Of a stretch of 64,000 nt of DNA, positions 10,253-20,959 are shown piece after piece. Position numbers and translations under genes: made by a program. The DNA is taken from NCBI GenBank assembly GCA_000733355.1, contig JNVV01000009.1:535521-599520 (forward strand). Reading direction: 5' to 3'. Origin of the DNA: Falciphora oryzae. Its lineage: Eukaryota; Ascomycota; Sordariomycetes; Magnaporthales; Magnaporthaceae. How positions within the stretch are numbered: the first letter of the stretch is position 1; every line of letters starts with the position of its first letter. The notes beneath the pieces are model-generated. The model was not told the origin of the DNA. It did not search any database and was given only the letters and a program-made list of their open reading frames with translations.

Positions 10253-13114
10253 GTTTGCTGTTGGATTCTTTCGCGCTTGAGTCTAAAAATCCACTGAAAC
10301 ACCAACAGGGGATGGCTGGGGTTCATAAGGGCTCTCACGGCTGTTGGGGATGGCATGCTCCACCTTAACAATCCTCGCCGACAGCGGTCGTCATATATAG
10401 CTCCACCGCTTTATATGTTCACTATCACGAGCAGGCGGCAGAGCTCGGCCACTGGTGACTGCGGATGGCCAATCAGGAGGCGGCTGCGGTTGAGTTTGGT
10501 CTTAACGCGTCTCCCTGGGATGTCTTCAAACAGCATCCATCCGTGCCGATGAGGCTATTCGAGCGGGGCTCGAGATTTGCTTTTGGTCATGGTCTCGCTT
10601 CCCTGGAGTTGTAGTGGCCGTGGGGATGAGGTACGCCGTTAAGGATCTCCTGCATCCGTTCTGGATCGGTCGCCCTACCCATCTGCCGGGACCATGAACC
10701 CAGGATCATGTTTAGTCTGAATAAGGCACCACTTCAGATGGGTGCGGTTGGTAGAACCTTGGAACGGACGTGAGGGGATACACCCTGTTCACGCCGCTTG
10801 TTTACTGGTAAGGGGCTTAGCCGCGCCCACGGGAAAGCAGTATCCCAAGCACGACCGGTGCGTGTGCACAAGGAGGTCAGCGAGGCCATCCATAGTCGGA
10901 CGCAACGGGAGCCGGGAAGTCAAAGCTCATCCCGTTCTACCGGACCGACTCATCAGCCTGGAGGGAAGATGCCAGCACAGGAAGCTTGTCGCGAGGCAAT
11001 GACCAGGATCAACCCGGCGGAAGTGGTGCGCTTTGATGGTTTTAAATGACCAGTTCGATTTGGATATTAACGTATATTGACTGTTTGTCAACTGGCCATT
11101 CTTAGCCATTGCCTCTCAGGTTGACAGCTTGGCACGGTGTGTGCTGGGACTCGAGGAGTTTGTCGATTGGGAACGAACAACAAGACTGTTGATATGGTGT
11201 GTGGTGAAGAGAGATATTCGCTGGAATATCTGCGATCCATCCATGGCTGGGGCGACCTCAGACTGGTCGTTATCCCGTTGCTAGAACGATGGGAAGGGGC
11301 CACATGGAGAAGAAGAAAAAAAACCAAACCTAAGACCTCGGAAAGTCCAGACTGGAGCCACATCAGGGGCTGCACCACCGGTTGGGTTCGCGCAACTGAT
11401 ACAGTTATCTCAAGATCCAAGGCACTCCGGAGGGTCCGTCCGTGAGGTTACTCGGGGATCACCCCCGGAATGGTCCAAGTTGGCCGCGCACACCGGTTCC
11501 AGAGAGCGGAGGCTTGCGCGCCGCGGCAGATACCCTCCTATGATCGCCACCACCAGCGCCGCGGGGTAGATTTCCTGCCTGGAAGCGCTGCTGGCCGTGC
11601 TTGCCTAGAGAGTTGAATGTCTGCCGTGGCTCGTTCCGGTGAGTATGAATGGACGCCGTCAGAGCCGCCGCTATGGTGTCGTCTGTGCACTTCTACCGCA
11701 AATGGAAGTGAGGGGCAGGCAGAACCGAGAAGGGGAGAGCAGGCCGGGGTTGCTGCCTCGTAAAACAGAGCAAGTGAGTGAGCGGATGCTCACCAAACCC
11801 CCGCGGTCTCGTGGTGATGGTTTCTTGATGTGGACGGGATGGTCCGGCCAGGGCAACGAGGGAAACGCGCTGGAAGGAGGGATCGAGGCTCGGTGCGAGT
11901 CGTCAGTGGACTTTCTCAGTTGATAAAACTTGTGATATTGGAAGGATGCCCGCCCCTATCTGCAAGCTCGAGGCGTGATGCTCCGACTCTGGCCTCTGTT
12001 TCATGCGTGGGCGGAGAAAGTGTTGCCAGGTCGAGTCTTGATTGAAGCTTGCATGCATTGAGGTTGAGCCCCGCTGACAAAAGAAGCTGCTGGGGCTGAT
12101 GACATAATCGTGCTTTTTCGGGGGCCCGAGATGAAAGTGATATCATCACGCCCACCTAGGTAACCCGGTAGAGCAATCTATTCAGGGCCATCTTATCAAA
12201 ACGTTGTAGGTGATCGCGGTGAGGTAGTCACTACTGTGGAAGCTGAGTTCTTCTTTTCATAGAATAATGGCCATGCGGCTTGGAAGTGTCGCGTGTCGAC
12301 AAGACGAAGAAAGAACAACGCGCGGTCTCGACGCTGTTTTGTGTCTTGACTGACGGCATAGTGGGTCCTGCTCGAATTCCTGCATGCTGCTGCACCAGGC
12401 GAAGATCGCCGTCCCGTCGCGCCCACGGCTCCTGGGCAAGGGGTCTGGAGGGTCCTGGGGCGGCTGCTCCGTGCCGAGATCCCACGGCAAGAGCGTGCCG
12501 ATGTCAATTGCACCGGCGCCACACTCGGGTCGAGGTCGTCATCGTGTCGCGCCGGTCGACTTGGCGACTGTGGCTGATGGCTTTCAGGTCCTGTGAGCCA
12601 GAAGCTTGTCGGTCATTGATGGAGCCCGGCACAGGACCCAGCCCCACCACAACGGCCACAACGTCCGGAGTACACCACATCATGACGTTTTGCCGACCCC
12701 TTCCTTGGTCCGTCGTAGAGGACTTCTAGGCGAAAGATCAGGCTTGGGACGCATGCCCAGCGCGACGGCGGGAGGATGGAGGAGCGTCACCGTAGATGGA
12801 TGGGAGTCTTGGGCGGGAGGTGGTCGGGTTCCTGTCTATAAAGATATGTCCGTTCTTCTGTTCGTCTCACCTGCTCGCCTTGCTGGATCATACCAACTCA
12901 ATCCATCTGGATACCACCACACAAAACAACTCTACAAAAGCCTATCACAGACGAACTTGAGTGATCACAGTCACCTCAAGGTACGCCATCTATCCTCTCC
13001 CAAGACAGCGACACGAGTATCCGATCTAGGAGCCCACCAGGCGGGATCTTGCTACAACAGTAAACCAGCCGCACGACACAAAAAAAGAAACCTTCACGCC
13101 CGCAACAAACCACA
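10253..13114. other. Long intergenic region
   Basis: 2.9 kb with no convincing gene. Open frames up to 149 codons (for example 12280-12729, plus) are low-complexity in composition and have no motif I recognise. The right end carries the promoter of the Gly/His/Met-rich gene (TATA at 12837) and a candidate 5' UTR intron at 12981-13060 (GTACGC to ACAACAG). Confidence 0.55.
12837..12843 (+). promoter_or_regulatory. TATA box of the Gly/His/Met-rich gene
   Basis: TATAAAG lies 278 bp before the ATG at 13115. Much of the spacing could be the candidate 80-bp 5' UTR intron at 12981-13060. Confidence 0.5.
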
Positions 13115-13390
13115 ATGTGCTTCGGACTCGGCAGCAGCAGGCGTCGCGGGTACGGCGGCGGCGGCATGGGTGCGCGTCCCATGGTCGTCAACCACCATCA
13201 CGGAGGCGGCGGCATGGGCATGTCGGGCGACCACTGCCACGGCGGCGGTGGCGGCATGGGCATGTCGGGCGGCCACTGCCACGGCGGCGGCGGCGGCATG
13301 AGTGGACGCATGGGCGGCGGAGGCCTGATGGGCGGCGGCCGTCGCATGGGAGGAGGCGGCTGGGGCCGCAGGAGACGCTGCTTGGCGTGA
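13115..13390 (+). CDS. Gly/His/Met-rich microprotein
   Basis: 91-residue protein of unknown function with no signal peptide or membrane helix. About half of it is glycine. Two copies of G-M-G-M-S-G-x-H-C-H followed by five or six glycines occupy residues 33-61, after N-H-H-H-G, and the tail is Met/Arg-rich and ends R-R-R-R-C-L-A. H-C-H and M-x-M are classical soft-metal ligands, so copper or zinc binding is a reasonable guess, but no metal-binding family is recognised. The start is chosen because it follows an A-rich leader (CACA-ATG) downstream of the TATA box. Repeat expansion at the DNA level (13190-13320) means length may vary between isolates. Confidence 0.65.
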   Translation: MCFGLGSSRRRGYGGGGMGARPMVVNHHHGGGGMGMSGDHCHGGGGGMGMSGGHCHGGGGGMSGRMGGGGLMGGGRRMGGGGWGRRRRCLA

Positions 13391-14006
13391 CACCTGACGA
13401 TTCGGCACTGGGCCTTCTGTTTCCATTTTATTCAGCGGATCGCAAGCGAATCTCTTTGTTTTCTGTTGTATTCGGGCGGGGTTTAACAGTCCTTTTGCCG
13501 CCCATCAGCATAGAAGCATGTTCATGCTATAATAGACAAACCACCGTATTATCAAACAAGAACTTGATCAGAGGCAGAATTGCCCTCCATTATCGAGGAA
13601 TGACTCAGTGTGGCATTGGCGATGACTCTGTAAGGCAAGAACATGCGCCTGTGCGGCGAGAAAAAGCATCAGTCCGAGTCCCGCGATGCTTCGACCGACG
13701 CGTGTGCCAGCAATAACGAATCAGTGCTGCGAGAGTCCAAGGTGAGGAAATCCCAGCGAGCGACAGCCCAGAAAGTGGATCCCATTCCCAGCGCCGTGAA
13801 GCTTTGCTGACATAAGGCCCTCATCGCTGCGCGTCTGAAGTCACGAACGCGGCAAACCTTCGGTCCTGAAAATTCCCGACGCAACGGACATCGCTATCAA
13901 TCCTCTACCAGCACTTGACAGAGTGAGATAAGTCTTGATCGGTGCCGCCGTCGGCGAGAACAATAGCCGCCGCTCCTATTCTTGCATGTGACCGTGGGGC
14001 CTCGCA
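13391..14006. other. Intergenic region
   Basis: 3' flank of the microprotein gene and promoter of the next gene. I see no further gene or repeat in it. Confidence 0.6.
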
Positions 14007-14957
14007 ATGGAGCAGCGGTCACTGCGCCACAAGAACTACCGCCATGTCTGGCCCGACGAGCTGCGGAGCCTCACCGTCCGCGCCGATCTGGCCAAGCGGG
14101 AGTGGGAGGAGATAGTGCGCACCGGGAACAAGACCACCGAGACCCGTCGCATACTATGCGCCAGGTGGGACGTTGAGTACTCGCTGCTGTGCCGCTGGCT
14201 GCGCGGCAGCCGCCTACCCGACTACCGCCGCGCGCCTGTGCCCCCCACCGACCCCGCCATCCTGGCTGCCGGCGCCAGGGCCGCCCGGGTTGTGCTGCCG
14301 CCGTATATGCTGAATGCTCACGATGTACCACCATCCCCGCCCTCTCCCCCACCGCCACCAACACCCCCAACCACAACCCTTCCGCCAGCGCCTCGCGGCC
14401 CCGGCAGGCCGCCGTCGTGGCCTCCTAAGGGCCCTCGCCGCCTGCCGAGGCCCCGCCCGCCATATTCGGTAATCATGCGCGCTGGGGAGGCTACCGCTGG
14501 CCCGCTCGGTAATGCCCGGCCCGGCGACGAGAACGCGCTGCTGAGCGAGAGCGAGGAGGCTACCATCCTTCTCTGGTTCCGCTTCCGGCTCGAGGTCGCC
14601 GACCTGGTGACCGTGCCCGAGCTCGTCGACGCTGCAAACGCCGCCATCTCGATCAGCACCAACGGGGGCGAAGCCGCTACCGCCTCCTCCCAAGGCAGCA
14701 CGCCGACCCCGGGAACGCGCGCGGCCTTCCCACCTTGGGCCCAGGAGTTCATGCTTTGTCGCACGGATCTCTTCTGGAGCACCGTCAAGTACGGCCGCCA
14801 CAACCAGAAACAACGACCGAACCCTGATACCCACTCTTTCTGGAACTGGTTCTTCGGTCCGTACGGACCACGAGACAAGGCTCTGAAACCCCGCGAGCCG
14901 TTGACCACGATTGTCGATACCGACGCCTCCGTCTTCATATCGGCAACTGACACGTGA
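14007..14957 (+). CDS. Hypothetical protein with HTH-like segments and a Pro-rich linker
   Basis: 316 residues, function unknown. Residues ~15-75 are basic and end in R-W-D-V-E-Y-S-L-L-C-R-W-L-R-G, which could form a helix-turn-helix. A long Pro/Arg-rich linker follows (~105-155). Then a block starting L-S-E-S-E-E-A-T-I-L-L-W-F-R-F-R-L resembles the opening of CENP-B/Tc5-type HTH domains (compare the usual L-x-P-x-E-E-x-x-L-x-x-W). This would fit a DNA-binding protein derived from a pogo/Tc1-like transposase, but no DDE catalytic domain is present. A possible intron at 14954-15019 (GTGAGC to CTAG) would replace the stop and end the protein at 15044 after eight further codons. Assignment is tentative. 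Confidence 0.5.
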   Translation: MEQRSLRHKNYRHVWPDELRSLTVRADLAKREWEEIVRTGNKTTETRRILCARWDVEYSLLCRWLRGSRLPDYRRAPVPPTDPAILAAGARAARVVLPPYMLNAHDVPPSPPSPPPPPTPPTTTLPPAPRGPGRPPSWPPKGPRRLPRPRPPYSVIMRAGEATAGPLGNARPGDENALLSESEEATILLWFRFRLEVADLVTVPELVDAANAAISISTNGGEAATASSQGSTPTPGTRAAFPPWAQEFMLCRTDLFWSTVKYGRHNQKQRPNPDTHSFWNWFFGPYGPRDKALKPREPLTTIVDTDASVFISATDT

Positions 14958-15044
14958 GCCCCCTGGCTACGCTCTTGAACTCGTTCATGACATCCCGTTT
15001 TTTGGATTTTTATACCTAGGTGTGGCCAATTGAGCTGCCCCTGA

Positions 15045-16190
15045 GCACAAACACCACTACAAGCGTGCTCCATGGCCTATGTCGATAAGCCTCGTCTCTG
15101 CAAAGCCTGACTATCAGTTGCTATCACATCTTGGCTGCCTGTTTTGACCCTCCTAAAGCATGGAGGATCAAGCCCTATTGACATCTGATGCTGGTAACAT
15201 TGGGCCCCCACGCGACGCGTCCTCCCTAGCGGTCGTGTCAGCGAAAGCTGACAACGGCCCGTTGCTACCACCAATACTTCGTCGGGCGGTATCCTCGAAA
15301 GTCCGGAGCCAACGCACTGGCTTTTGCCGGGTCTGGCACTTTTAATCACAGCCTATCGGTTATGACGACACTATCATCGATTGCAATGCTACCGGTAATA
15401 CGCCGCACAGAGAACCTCGTCAATGGACCTGCCTAGGGAGCTTCCTTGGCATTGAACGTGTACAGAATGCACCCGCCAGGGACGAGCCAGTCCTGAATGA
15501 AGGACGACCGGGTTCCCCAGCGCTTCGGGTGGCGCGGGTTCTGCTGGCCTGCCACGAAGATTGCCCGCCGAGCTGCTCGCTAGGAGAATCTCAGGGGCCG
15601 AACGGTACGATATAGAGATAACAGGTCTATCAGTCAATCTACCTGGTTACCAAGAGACCTGGTGACACATGGCTAAGTGCCGGCCAATGGCTTTGTGATT
15701 CACTTGGCCTGTGGCATTCGAACCGCTCCCGAGCCTCTGGTTGACGTCTCGTCCCCGGGTTCGATAGCACGTAGAGGGCGGAACATTTAGATACAGTAGA
15801 TAGGTATGGCTATAAACACAGCGTTCCCCCTACCAAGCGCCAGGCGGCGACGATGCATGGCGGTCAAGGCGGAGATAACTGCATTCCCCAATTGTGGATG
15901 GCCCGGACCGTCACACTGCCAGACCCGCCAATGGGCTATCGTTTGCTGACGCACAGCTACACCATTATTGAGCTTTGGCTGGGGGACTACACGAATACGC
16001 GTGTTCGTATCTGTACCGCGACTTTCGCATCGTGGGATGGATGGCGCGCCTCCCCAGCCAAGAAACGCCATATCGGGAATATTATAAAAGGCCGCAAGAA
16101 CATTTCACCTGGCACTCGAGACAAGGTTTTCGCAAATTTGTTACCGTTTTGAGAACTGTTCCACGAACCAGCAGGCCGCAGACACGAATA
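15045..16190. other. Intergenic region
   Basis: No gene is recognised. A plus-strand frame opens at 15975 and runs into the next gene, but the TATA box at 16083 puts transcription start downstream of that frame's first ATG. Confidence 0.55.
16083..16090 (+). promoter_or_regulatory. TATA box
   Basis: TATAAAAG lies 108 bp upstream of the ATG at 16191 and is the main argument for that start over the longer upstream reading frame. Confidence 0.6.
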
Positions 16191-16542
16191 ATGGATCCCG
16201 CTGACGACCTACATGCAGCCCTGACAGACGCCGACTACCCTATCAAAATTGAGGGCAGCCTGCTCGACGGCGACGGCCCAATCAAACGCGAGGACAGCCC
16301 GCTTGATGACTACTGGGGCCTGGAGGGAGACTGCAAGCTCAGGGATAGTATCTCAGATGCGACGTCGGCGTCGACCAATACTCTAGCGGTCTTCCCCGCG
16401 GTCATGAACGGTTATCTGCAAGGGAAGCAGCTCAGCCGGACGTTCCACCTGGGACCTTCGGCCGACCAAAAGCTCTTCGCTGTCACTGAGCACGTGGGCC
16501 TGGCGGGCAACACTCCGATTGAGCTGTTCGATAGGCAGGCCG

Positions 16543-16581
<39 letters not shown>

Positions 16582-17120
16582 ATGACGGTGAGCCGTCTAA
16601 GCAGCAGCGGCGGGGCACTGTCATAGGTCGGCTGGATAGGATCCAGGGCATGGGCCGGTTCATGGGCCAGTGCCTCAATATCATCATCCCACACGGCAAC
16701 AATGGCGGAACGGACACCAAGGAGGCAATAGCATGCTTCAACGTCGCGACGCGCGAATTCGCCGTGCATACTAGCGGCAATGCGACGGCGGCATCGCCAT
16801 CGCCGGAGGAGCAGCAGTTTCGCTGGCGCAGCGCGAGGGACGGCGGCCGGGCGGGCGCGCTGCCAGGCTCAAGGATGATGTTTGGGTGGGAGCTGGTGCG
16901 GGTCGACGGCGGCGGCGGCAGCGAGAACGAGGTGTTTGCGGTGGTGTGTTACAACGCGTCGCTGTCGTGGACCAATGCCTTCGTAATCGCCTTCGTCGGG
17001 CCCGGCCTGACGGGCGAGCTGGGCCGCGACTGGGAGGTGGCCGCCGTGGTCAGCGCGCTGTGGTTCTGGGTCGGGCTCAGGCACGGCGACGTGATGCACC
17101 TGACAGCCATGTCTGTCTGA
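16191..17120 (+). CDS. Hypothetical protein with an alanine tract
   Basis: 309 residues from the ATG at 16191, chosen because a TATA box sits at 16083. The frame is open further upstream, but that part would lie before transcription start. The N-terminal 60 residues are acidic with two I-K-x-E-x-S-L-L/P-L-D-like copies (I-K-I-E-G-S-L-L-D, I-K-R-E-D-S-P-L-D). These resemble a psi-K-x-E sumoylation motif written twice; this is a pattern only. An 11-codon GCT run (16544-16578) encodes an alanine tract. The C-terminal half looks globular (F-G-W-E-L, W-x-N-A-F-V-I-A-F-V). No signal peptide. I do not recognise the family. Confidence 0.6.
16544..16578 (+). repeat. GCT trinucleotide run, coding for alanine
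   Basis: Eleven GCT codons in a row inside the hypothetical protein at 16191-17120. A pure codon run of this kind is usually length-variable. Confidence 0.95.
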
Positions 17121-18025
17121 TGGGTGTCAAGTATAAATGTGGGTTCCTGGGTCTCTGGTTCGTCATATCTATCTGCCTTGGCGAGTGTGGGGGTTGGTTG
17201 CATTGGGGAAATCGGCACGGCTCACCTTTGATCATGCTCGTGTCTGCGGCTCAGTGGCCTTCCTTTTTCTCTTCTTTGTTCCCCCATCTGCCAACGATAC
17301 CAGCTGAATGACGACAAGGAAGCTAACCTTCCCAAGTCAGCTCAGTCTTATCAATCGATATTAACAGATGCCACCCCCCTGTCGGCGCCGACACCACGAG
17401 TTTGGCGGGCGATTCGGCCGGTTTTGCCGACCTGAATTACCCTCCCCACCATCTCGCCTTCCCCGCATCTCCCCCAAACCTCCGCTGCCCCGGCCGGGCC
17501 CCCGGGGCCAAGCCTGAGCATGACAGGTGGGAATGACGATCCCCGGAATGGGAGCGCATCGCCAATGAGCGCAGCGAGCGCGCGCTTTAATCTAACGGGA
17601 ACGGCACTTGTCCCAAGACCTCACCAAGGCGGACAGTCTCCACATCTCGACTCGGCCCTGGGAGGGTTGCTAGCAAAAGGCAGCCGAGGAACTTGCTCGG
17701 CTCCATGTGTCTCCCTCCTTCGTCATAAGAAGAGCTCGGCTCGCCCGCTCGAGGCACAGATTGGGACTGTGGAACATTCTATTGTCGGGCCATATTCCCC
17801 TTTGCGCTTGCCAAGAACCCCTTCCAAGCTTCATAAGCCTCTGGGCGCTCGCCGTGGCGGAGGCCGGATCTCATTATATATAGACTCGCCCAAGCAACCT
17901 GCAGATAATCTTCCCCGGGGCCCCCAGCCGCAGGGGTGCTTGGCACTGGCTACTACCGAGTAAACCTAACTCCAACTCAAAAAGTCGTCTGTCCAAAAGT
18001 GTGGACAACACCCAAGGTCATTACC
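17121..18025. other. Intergenic region with promoter of the dehydrogenase gene
   Basis: A 147-codon open frame at 17520-17963 has no recognisable features. TATATATAG at 17875-17883 lies ~150 bp before the dehydrogenase ATG. Confidence 0.55.
17875..17883 (+). promoter_or_regulatory. TATA box of the tartrate/D-malate dehydrogenase gene
   Basis: TATATATAG on the plus strand, 143 bp upstream of the ATG at 18026. Confidence 0.45.
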
Positions 18026-19350
18026 ATGGCACCGTCCGCGATCGGAAGGACGAATGGCTGGAGCCCAGGCCGCAAGAGCTACAACATCGCCTCCATCGGC
18101 GGCGACGGCATCGGGCCCGAGGTCATCTCGGCGGGCATCGAGGTGCTCCAGGCACTAGCACAGTCGCTAGGCACATTCGACCTCCACTTCACAGAATATG
18201 ACTGGAGCTCAGAGACCTACAAGAGGACCGGGAAGTACATCCCGGAAGGCGGCCTGGACCAGCTGAAGAAGCATGACGCCATCCTCTTTGGTGCCGTCGG
18301 TGCCCCCGGTATGTTTGCGTCCACAAGTATCCGGTATACGCATCCTGGTGATGAGGCCTAACCAAGAGATCAAAACAAGACGTGCCCGACCACATCTCCC
18401 TCTGGAGCCTCCGGCTGGAGATCTGCCAGACGTTCCAGCAGTACGCCAACGTGCGGCCGACGCGGGTCCTGCGCGGCACGCAGTCCCCCCTACGAGCCTG
18501 CCGCCCGCGCGACCTGGACTGGGTCATCGTGCGCGAGAACAGCGAGGGCGAGTACGCGGGCCAGGGCGGGCGGTCGCACCGGGGCCAGCCGTACGAGGTG
18601 GCGACCGAAGTGGCCATCTTCACGCGCCAGGGCGTCGAGCGCCTACTGCGCTTCGCCTTCCTGACGGCGCGCTCGCGGCCCCGCCGCCTGCTGACCGTCG
18701 TGACCAAGAGCAACGCCCAGCGCAACGGCATGGTGCTGTGGGACGAGGTGGCGGCCGAGGTCGCGCGCGAGTTCCCCGAGGTCACGTGGGACAAGATGCT
18801 GGTCGACGCCATGACGGCGCGCATGGTGCTCAAGCCGGAGAGCCTGGACACCATTGTTGCTACGAACCTGGTAGGGTAGCCCCCACCAACCAACCATCAT
18901 ATTCCCTTGATGCCAGCACTGACCCCGCTTGCTTGACGATAACAGCACGCCGACATCCTCTCGGACCTGGCCGCCGCCCTGGCCGGCTCCATCGGCATCG
19001 CGCCGACCAGCAACCTGGACCCGACGCGGCGCAACCCGTCCATGTTCGAGCCGATCCACGGCTCGGCCTTCGACATCGTCGGCAAAGGGGTCGCCAACCC
19101 GGTCGCCACCTTCTGGACCGCGGCCGAGATGCTGACGTGGCTGGGCGAGAAGGACGCGGCCGCCCAGCTGATGGAGTGCGTCGAGACGGTGTGCGAAGGG
19201 CGAGTCGCCACGCCGGACCTGGGCGGCCGCGCCTCCACCCGCCAGGTCACCGCCGCCGTCGTCACCGCCATCAAGGCCCGCGCCGACAGGTCCGCCAAGG
19301 TCGCGAATGGTAGCGCCCTGATCCTTGACGGGTATGGGTCCTTGTGCTGA
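18026..19350 (+). CDS. Tartrate/D-malate dehydrogenase (isocitrate/isopropylmalate DH family)
   Basis: NAD-dependent beta-decarboxylating dehydrogenase, 392 aa. Exons are 18026-18308, 18380-18870 and 18946-19350 (introns 71 and 75 bp, in phase). Family landmarks in order: G-G-D-G-I-G-P-E-V near residue 25; V-R-E-N-S-E-G-E-Y of the substrate loop; T-K-S-N-A-Q-R-N-G with the catalytic lysine; the metal-binding aspartates in V-D-A-M-T-A-R and H-A-D-I-L-S-D; and the nucleotide-site block E-P-I-H-G-S-A. R-E-N-x-E-G-E-Y instead of the leucine-pathway pattern points to the tartrate dehydrogenase/decarboxylase or D-malate dehydrogenase branch, which oxidises tartrate or D-malate for growth on plant acids. 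No mitochondrial presequence is obvious, so cytosolic action is likely. Confidence 0.92.
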
Positions 19351-19981
19351 TAGGGCGAGCGTTTTGCTGTTTGAGTGCGGGGCGATGTAAGCTGGGAAAT
19401 ATGACAACACCAATACCAAGCACCAACGCGGTAGCGATCCGAAGGGAGTTGGGAATATCTCCGTCTTCCAGCCTGTTCACGATTGTCGTATTATTTTTTG
19501 ATATCTCAATTTTCCCGCTAGAAACATCCATCATCGTTCTTAGTCCTATTTGACGAAACTGCAGCCCCTTTCCGGTCATAGGTGCTGTGTGCTGTGAGTC
19601 TGGCAGACCCGCCCAGTCGCCTTAGCTCCGCGAACAGATATTCCTTTCCAGGATATCAGTGAATCTCTCCCACGAAAAAGACACATCGACCATCCCTACT
19701 GGAATTTACGGGATCCGTCCGCTCTCCCCTAGTCAAACCAGTGAGGGCTGATATCCCGAAACTCCCATTTGGGTTGAATCTCTAGCGACTGCGACTCACC
19801 TTTGATCAACTTGGCATCACCGCAGCTAAGGCCGGCGCCCGGTCCAGATTTGGAGGGAAAAGATTTTTGGGGAGAATATTCAGGAAGCAATCTCCATAGA
19901 GGCCGGAGTGGCCACAGGGTGGATGATGGCGGCAGATATACGCCCTGCCTGCCAGAACATCCCAACCAGTTAGTCAAACTA
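19351..19981. other. Convergent 3' intergenic region
   Basis: Lies between the dehydrogenase (plus) and ankyrin (minus) genes, so it should hold both terminators. I see no gene. Confidence 0.6.
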
Positions 19982-20959
19982 CTATTTGCGCTCGCGGGCA
20001 GCCTGCTCCAGCAGCTCCACTACGGCCTTGTCCCCGCCTTCCCTCGCAGCCCACAGGCACGACCTCCCAACCGCGTCCTTGGCCGTCGGGTCCGCGCCCT
20101 TCTGGAGCAGGTAGCGCACCACGTCGACCCTCCCCCTGAGCGCGGCGCGATACAGCGACGTCCCGACCCTGTTTATACCGTCGGAGCTGGCCCAGCAGTG
20201 CACCGCCGCCTCCAGATCGACGCCCGGGCCCTCCTCGACGAGCACCTTGAGGGCCGGGAGGTGGCCGCCCTCGGCGGCGACGATGTGCGCGCCCTCCTCG
20301 CCGGCCCTGGTCCAGCCGCCGCGCAGCAGGGCCCTGAGCACGGGCACGGCCGACTCGGCGCCGGTCCACCGGCTGGGCGGGTGCATGTACTCGTCCTCGC
20401 GCGCGCGGGCCGCGTCCTCGTCCTCGTCCTCGTCCCCAAAGTGCTCGTCGTTCGGGTCCCCGACCGCCTCGAGGTCCCGCTTGATGGCGCCGATGGCCGC
20501 CGTCTCCTCGCTGTGGATGCTCGAGAAGCCGCTGTTGGGGTCCGCCTTGCCCTGTTCGATCAGGAGCGTCACCAGCTCGGCGTTGCCTTTGATGCCGGCC
20601 TGCACCAGCGGGTCGCCGGCCGCTTCGCTGTAGCCTGATGTGCCCGTGAAGCCCTGGTTGGCGATGATGTAGCCGCGCTCCAGCAATAGCTTCCAGACGG
20701 CGACGGAGCCGCCCCAACAGGCGTGGTTGTAAAAGTCGTAGGTCGTCAAAGGGTCGACGTCCTTGTCGGTGTGGTCGAGACACCACTCCAGGATGTTGGC
20801 TCTGTCGCGGTACGCCGCCTGTTCCGCGATGAACTGCGACATTTTTTTGCGCAGCTCGGCGGGCGATGCGTCGTAGAGCCTTTTGACGGCGCCGAGGTCG
20901 CCGGCCTCGATATGCGCCTCCATCTCTTTGGACACGGGCTCGTGGGGGTTGGGCGCCAT
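19982..20959 (-). CDS. Ankyrin-repeat protein
   Basis: 325 residues in a single exon. The repeat signatures are degenerate but clear: H-I-E-A-G-D-L-G-A-V-K-R-L-Y at the N-terminus, G-I-K-G-N-A-E-L-V-T-L-L-I-E-Q-G-K-A-D-P in the middle, A-A-E-G-G-H-L-P-A-L-K-V-L-V-E-E-G, and A-A-L-R-G-R-V-D-V-V-R-Y-L-L-Q-K-G-A-D-P-T-A-K-D near the C-terminus. An acidic spacer (G-D-E-D-E-D-E-D) splits the array. Ankyrin arrays bind other proteins; the partner is unknown. The start at 20959 is preferred to the longer upstream frame (to 21262) because a minus-strand TATA box lies in between, at 21174. Confidence 0.8.
   Translation of the reverse strand: MAPNPHEPVSKEMEAHIEAGDLGAVKRLYDASPAELRKKMSQFIAEQAAYRDRANILEWCLDHTDKDVDPLTTYDFYNHACWGGSVAVWKLLLERGYIIANQGFTGTSGYSEAAGDPLVQAGIKGNAELVTLLIEQGKADPNSGFSSIHSEETAAIGAIKRDLEAVGDPNDEHFGDEDEDEDAARAREDEYMHPPSRWTGAESAVPVLRALLRGGWTRAGEEGAHIVAAEGGHLPALKVLVEEGPGVDLEAAVHCWASSDGINRVGTSLYRAALRGRVDVVRYLLQKGADPTAKDAVGRSCLWAAREGGDKAVVELLEQAARERK

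Noticed and set aside
15715..15770. GGTTCGA-like motifs
   Set aside because: No paired T or acceptor stems; not a tRNA.
15975..16190. Upstream extension of the gene at 16191
   Set aside because: The frame is open, but a good TATA box lies within it, 108 bp before the chosen ATG.
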